DNA of 5,550 bases, taken from NCBI GenBank assembly GCA_905233335.1, contig CAJOED010000140.1, positions 1 through 5,550 of the forward strand. The letters run 5' to 3'. The notes beneath the pieces were generated by a model. It had not been told where the DNA came from. It did no database searches and worked only from the letters and a program-made list of their open reading frames with translations. This document shows positions 4,839 through 5,550 of the stretch, one piece after another. The translations under genes were made by a program, and so were the position numbers. The stretch is from an uncultured Synergistales bacterium (GTDB taxonomy: Bacteria; Synergistota; Synergistia; Synergistales; Aminobacteriaceae). The stretch's first letter is position 1. Each line of letters starts with the position of its first letter.

Positions 4839-5550
4839 ATGAAGAAAATTTTTATTGACGGAAGCGCAGGTACTACCGGCCTGAAAATATATGAGCGTCT
4901 CACCTCACGCAAAGACATTCAGCTAATCACGCTCACAGAACAAACCCGCAAAGACCCGAACGCCCGCCGTGATGCGTTGAACTCGTCGGATATATCGTTC
5001 TTGTGTCTTCCTGATGATGCCGCAAAAGAATCCGTCTCACTCATCACCAACTCCGGCACCGCGATAATTGACACTTCCACCGCGCACCGAGTGAATCCTG
5101 AATGGACGTACGGCCTCCCTGAACTTTCCGGGCAGCGCGCAAAAATTCACGCCTCGAAACGTGTTGCGAACCCCGGCTGTCATGCTACGGGCTTCATAGT
5201 GCTGGCGGCACCGCTGGTGGAGAACGGGATACTTGGCCGGGACGCAAAGCTCTCATGCTTCTCGCTCACTGGTTATTCGGGCGGCGGGAAAAAGATGATT
5301 GCGCAGTATGAGGACAGTGAACGCGATGTGCTTCTTGATGCTCCTCGTCAGTATGGGATTTCGCAGACACATAAGCACCTCCCCGAAATGGTGAAAGTCT
5401 GCGGGCTTGAGTATGCGCCTGTGTTCTGTCCGATAGTTGCGCCGTATTTCGCCGGCATGGAGGTAACAATCACGCTTCACGACGTGGACATTAGCGCGGT
5501 GAAAGAGTGCTATGCAGAATACTATCATGAAGGTGTAATACGTTATGTTG
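4839..5550 (+). CDS. argC: N-acetyl-gamma-glutamyl-phosphate reductase, short type 2 class (ArgC), 3' end outside window
   Basis: Cytoplasmic NADPH-dependent enzyme that reduces N-acetyl-glutamyl phosphate to the semialdehyde, the third step of arginine (ornithine) biosynthesis. 237 residues are present, with no stop before the window edge. Against about 310 for the short class, roughly 70-75 are missing. The N-terminus KKIFIDGSAGTTGLKIYERL carries the GxxGxxG dinucleotide fold (Gly8, Gly11, Gly14). FLCLPDDAAKESVSLI and IDTSTAHRVNPEWTYGLPEL follow, both very characteristic of the type 2 class. The catalytic cysteine is Cys114 in NPGCHATG, and early placement near 115 rather than near 150 also marks the short class. 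TGYSGGGKKMI and HKHLPEM (His178/His180, the catalytic His region) complete the active site. The related aspartate-semialdehyde dehydrogenase lacks this exact set of motifs. The start is ATG 4839 by default; TTG 4833 is in frame and better spaced from GGGAG. It has its own promoter at 4774-4803. Its downstream neighbours are unknown. Confidence 0.93.
   Translation, partial: MKKIFIDGSAGTTGLKIYERLTSRKDIQLITLTEQTRKDPNARRDALNSSDISFLCLPDDAAKESVSLITNSGTAIIDTSTAHRVNPEWTYGLPELSGQRAKIHASKRVANPGCHATGFIVLAAPLVENGILGRDAKLSCFSLTGYSGGGKKMIAQYEDSERDVLLDAPRQYGISQTHKHLPEMVKVCGLEYAPVFCPIVAPYFAGMEVTITLHDVDISAVKECYAEYYHEGVIRYV

Noticed and set aside
5253..5528. Minus-strand frames opposite argC
   Set aside because: argC is uninterrupted here with its active-site motifs. 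The antisense products resemble nothing known.

Overview
The window looks like chromosomal DNA of a diderm bacterium of the phylum Synergistota. The best clue is the C-terminus encoded just before 1290: an acidic run, then Ser-Gly-Cys, a short hydrophobic stretch and a basic end. This is the layout I recall for the Synergist-CTERM sorting signal. The assignment rests on pattern recognition, not a search. Base composition is moderate (near 50% GC by eye) and every gene lies on the + strand.

Layout. (1) Positions 1-1292 hold the 3' part of a surface-protein gene built from putative-Ig (He_PIG-like) repeats, with the sorting signal at its end. The frame is interrupted by one amber codon (1023-1025) inside the last repeat, and homology continues on both sides. 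(2) A strong Rho-independent terminator at 1321-1354 closes this gene. (3) Positions 1403-4761 hold a tightly overlapping block of peptidoglycan genes: murD (UDP-MurNAc-Ala:D-Glu ligase), ftsW (SEDS division glycosyltransferase) and murG (the lipid II-forming GlcNAc transferase). The murG homology is divided over two overlapping reading frames, an acceptor-side half (3833-4264) and a UDP-GlcNAc-binding half (4249-4761). (4) Positions 4762-4838 are a short regulatory gap with a good sigma-70 promoter, a hairpin over its -35 and a palindrome over its -10. (5) From 4839 to the window end lies a 3'-truncated argC of the short (type 2) class, for arginine biosynthesis.

How the genes work together: MurD adds D-Glu to the cytoplasmic muropeptide precursor, MurG adds GlcNAc to lipid I to give lipid II, and FtsW polymerises lipid II at the septum. 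Successive frames overlap by 13, 11 and 16 bases, which suggests translational coupling along the block. The usual dcw neighbours mraY (before murD) and murC (after murG) are absent here, so this is a dcw fragment bordered by unrelated genes. ArgC has its own promoter and is probably a separate transcription unit.

The two points most worth a second look are the split murG and the in-frame amber codon of the surface gene. The split murG could be a true two-subunit enzyme in the style of eukaryotic Alg13/Alg14, a recent frameshift or a sequence error. No RNA genes, CRISPR arrays or insertion sequences were seen.
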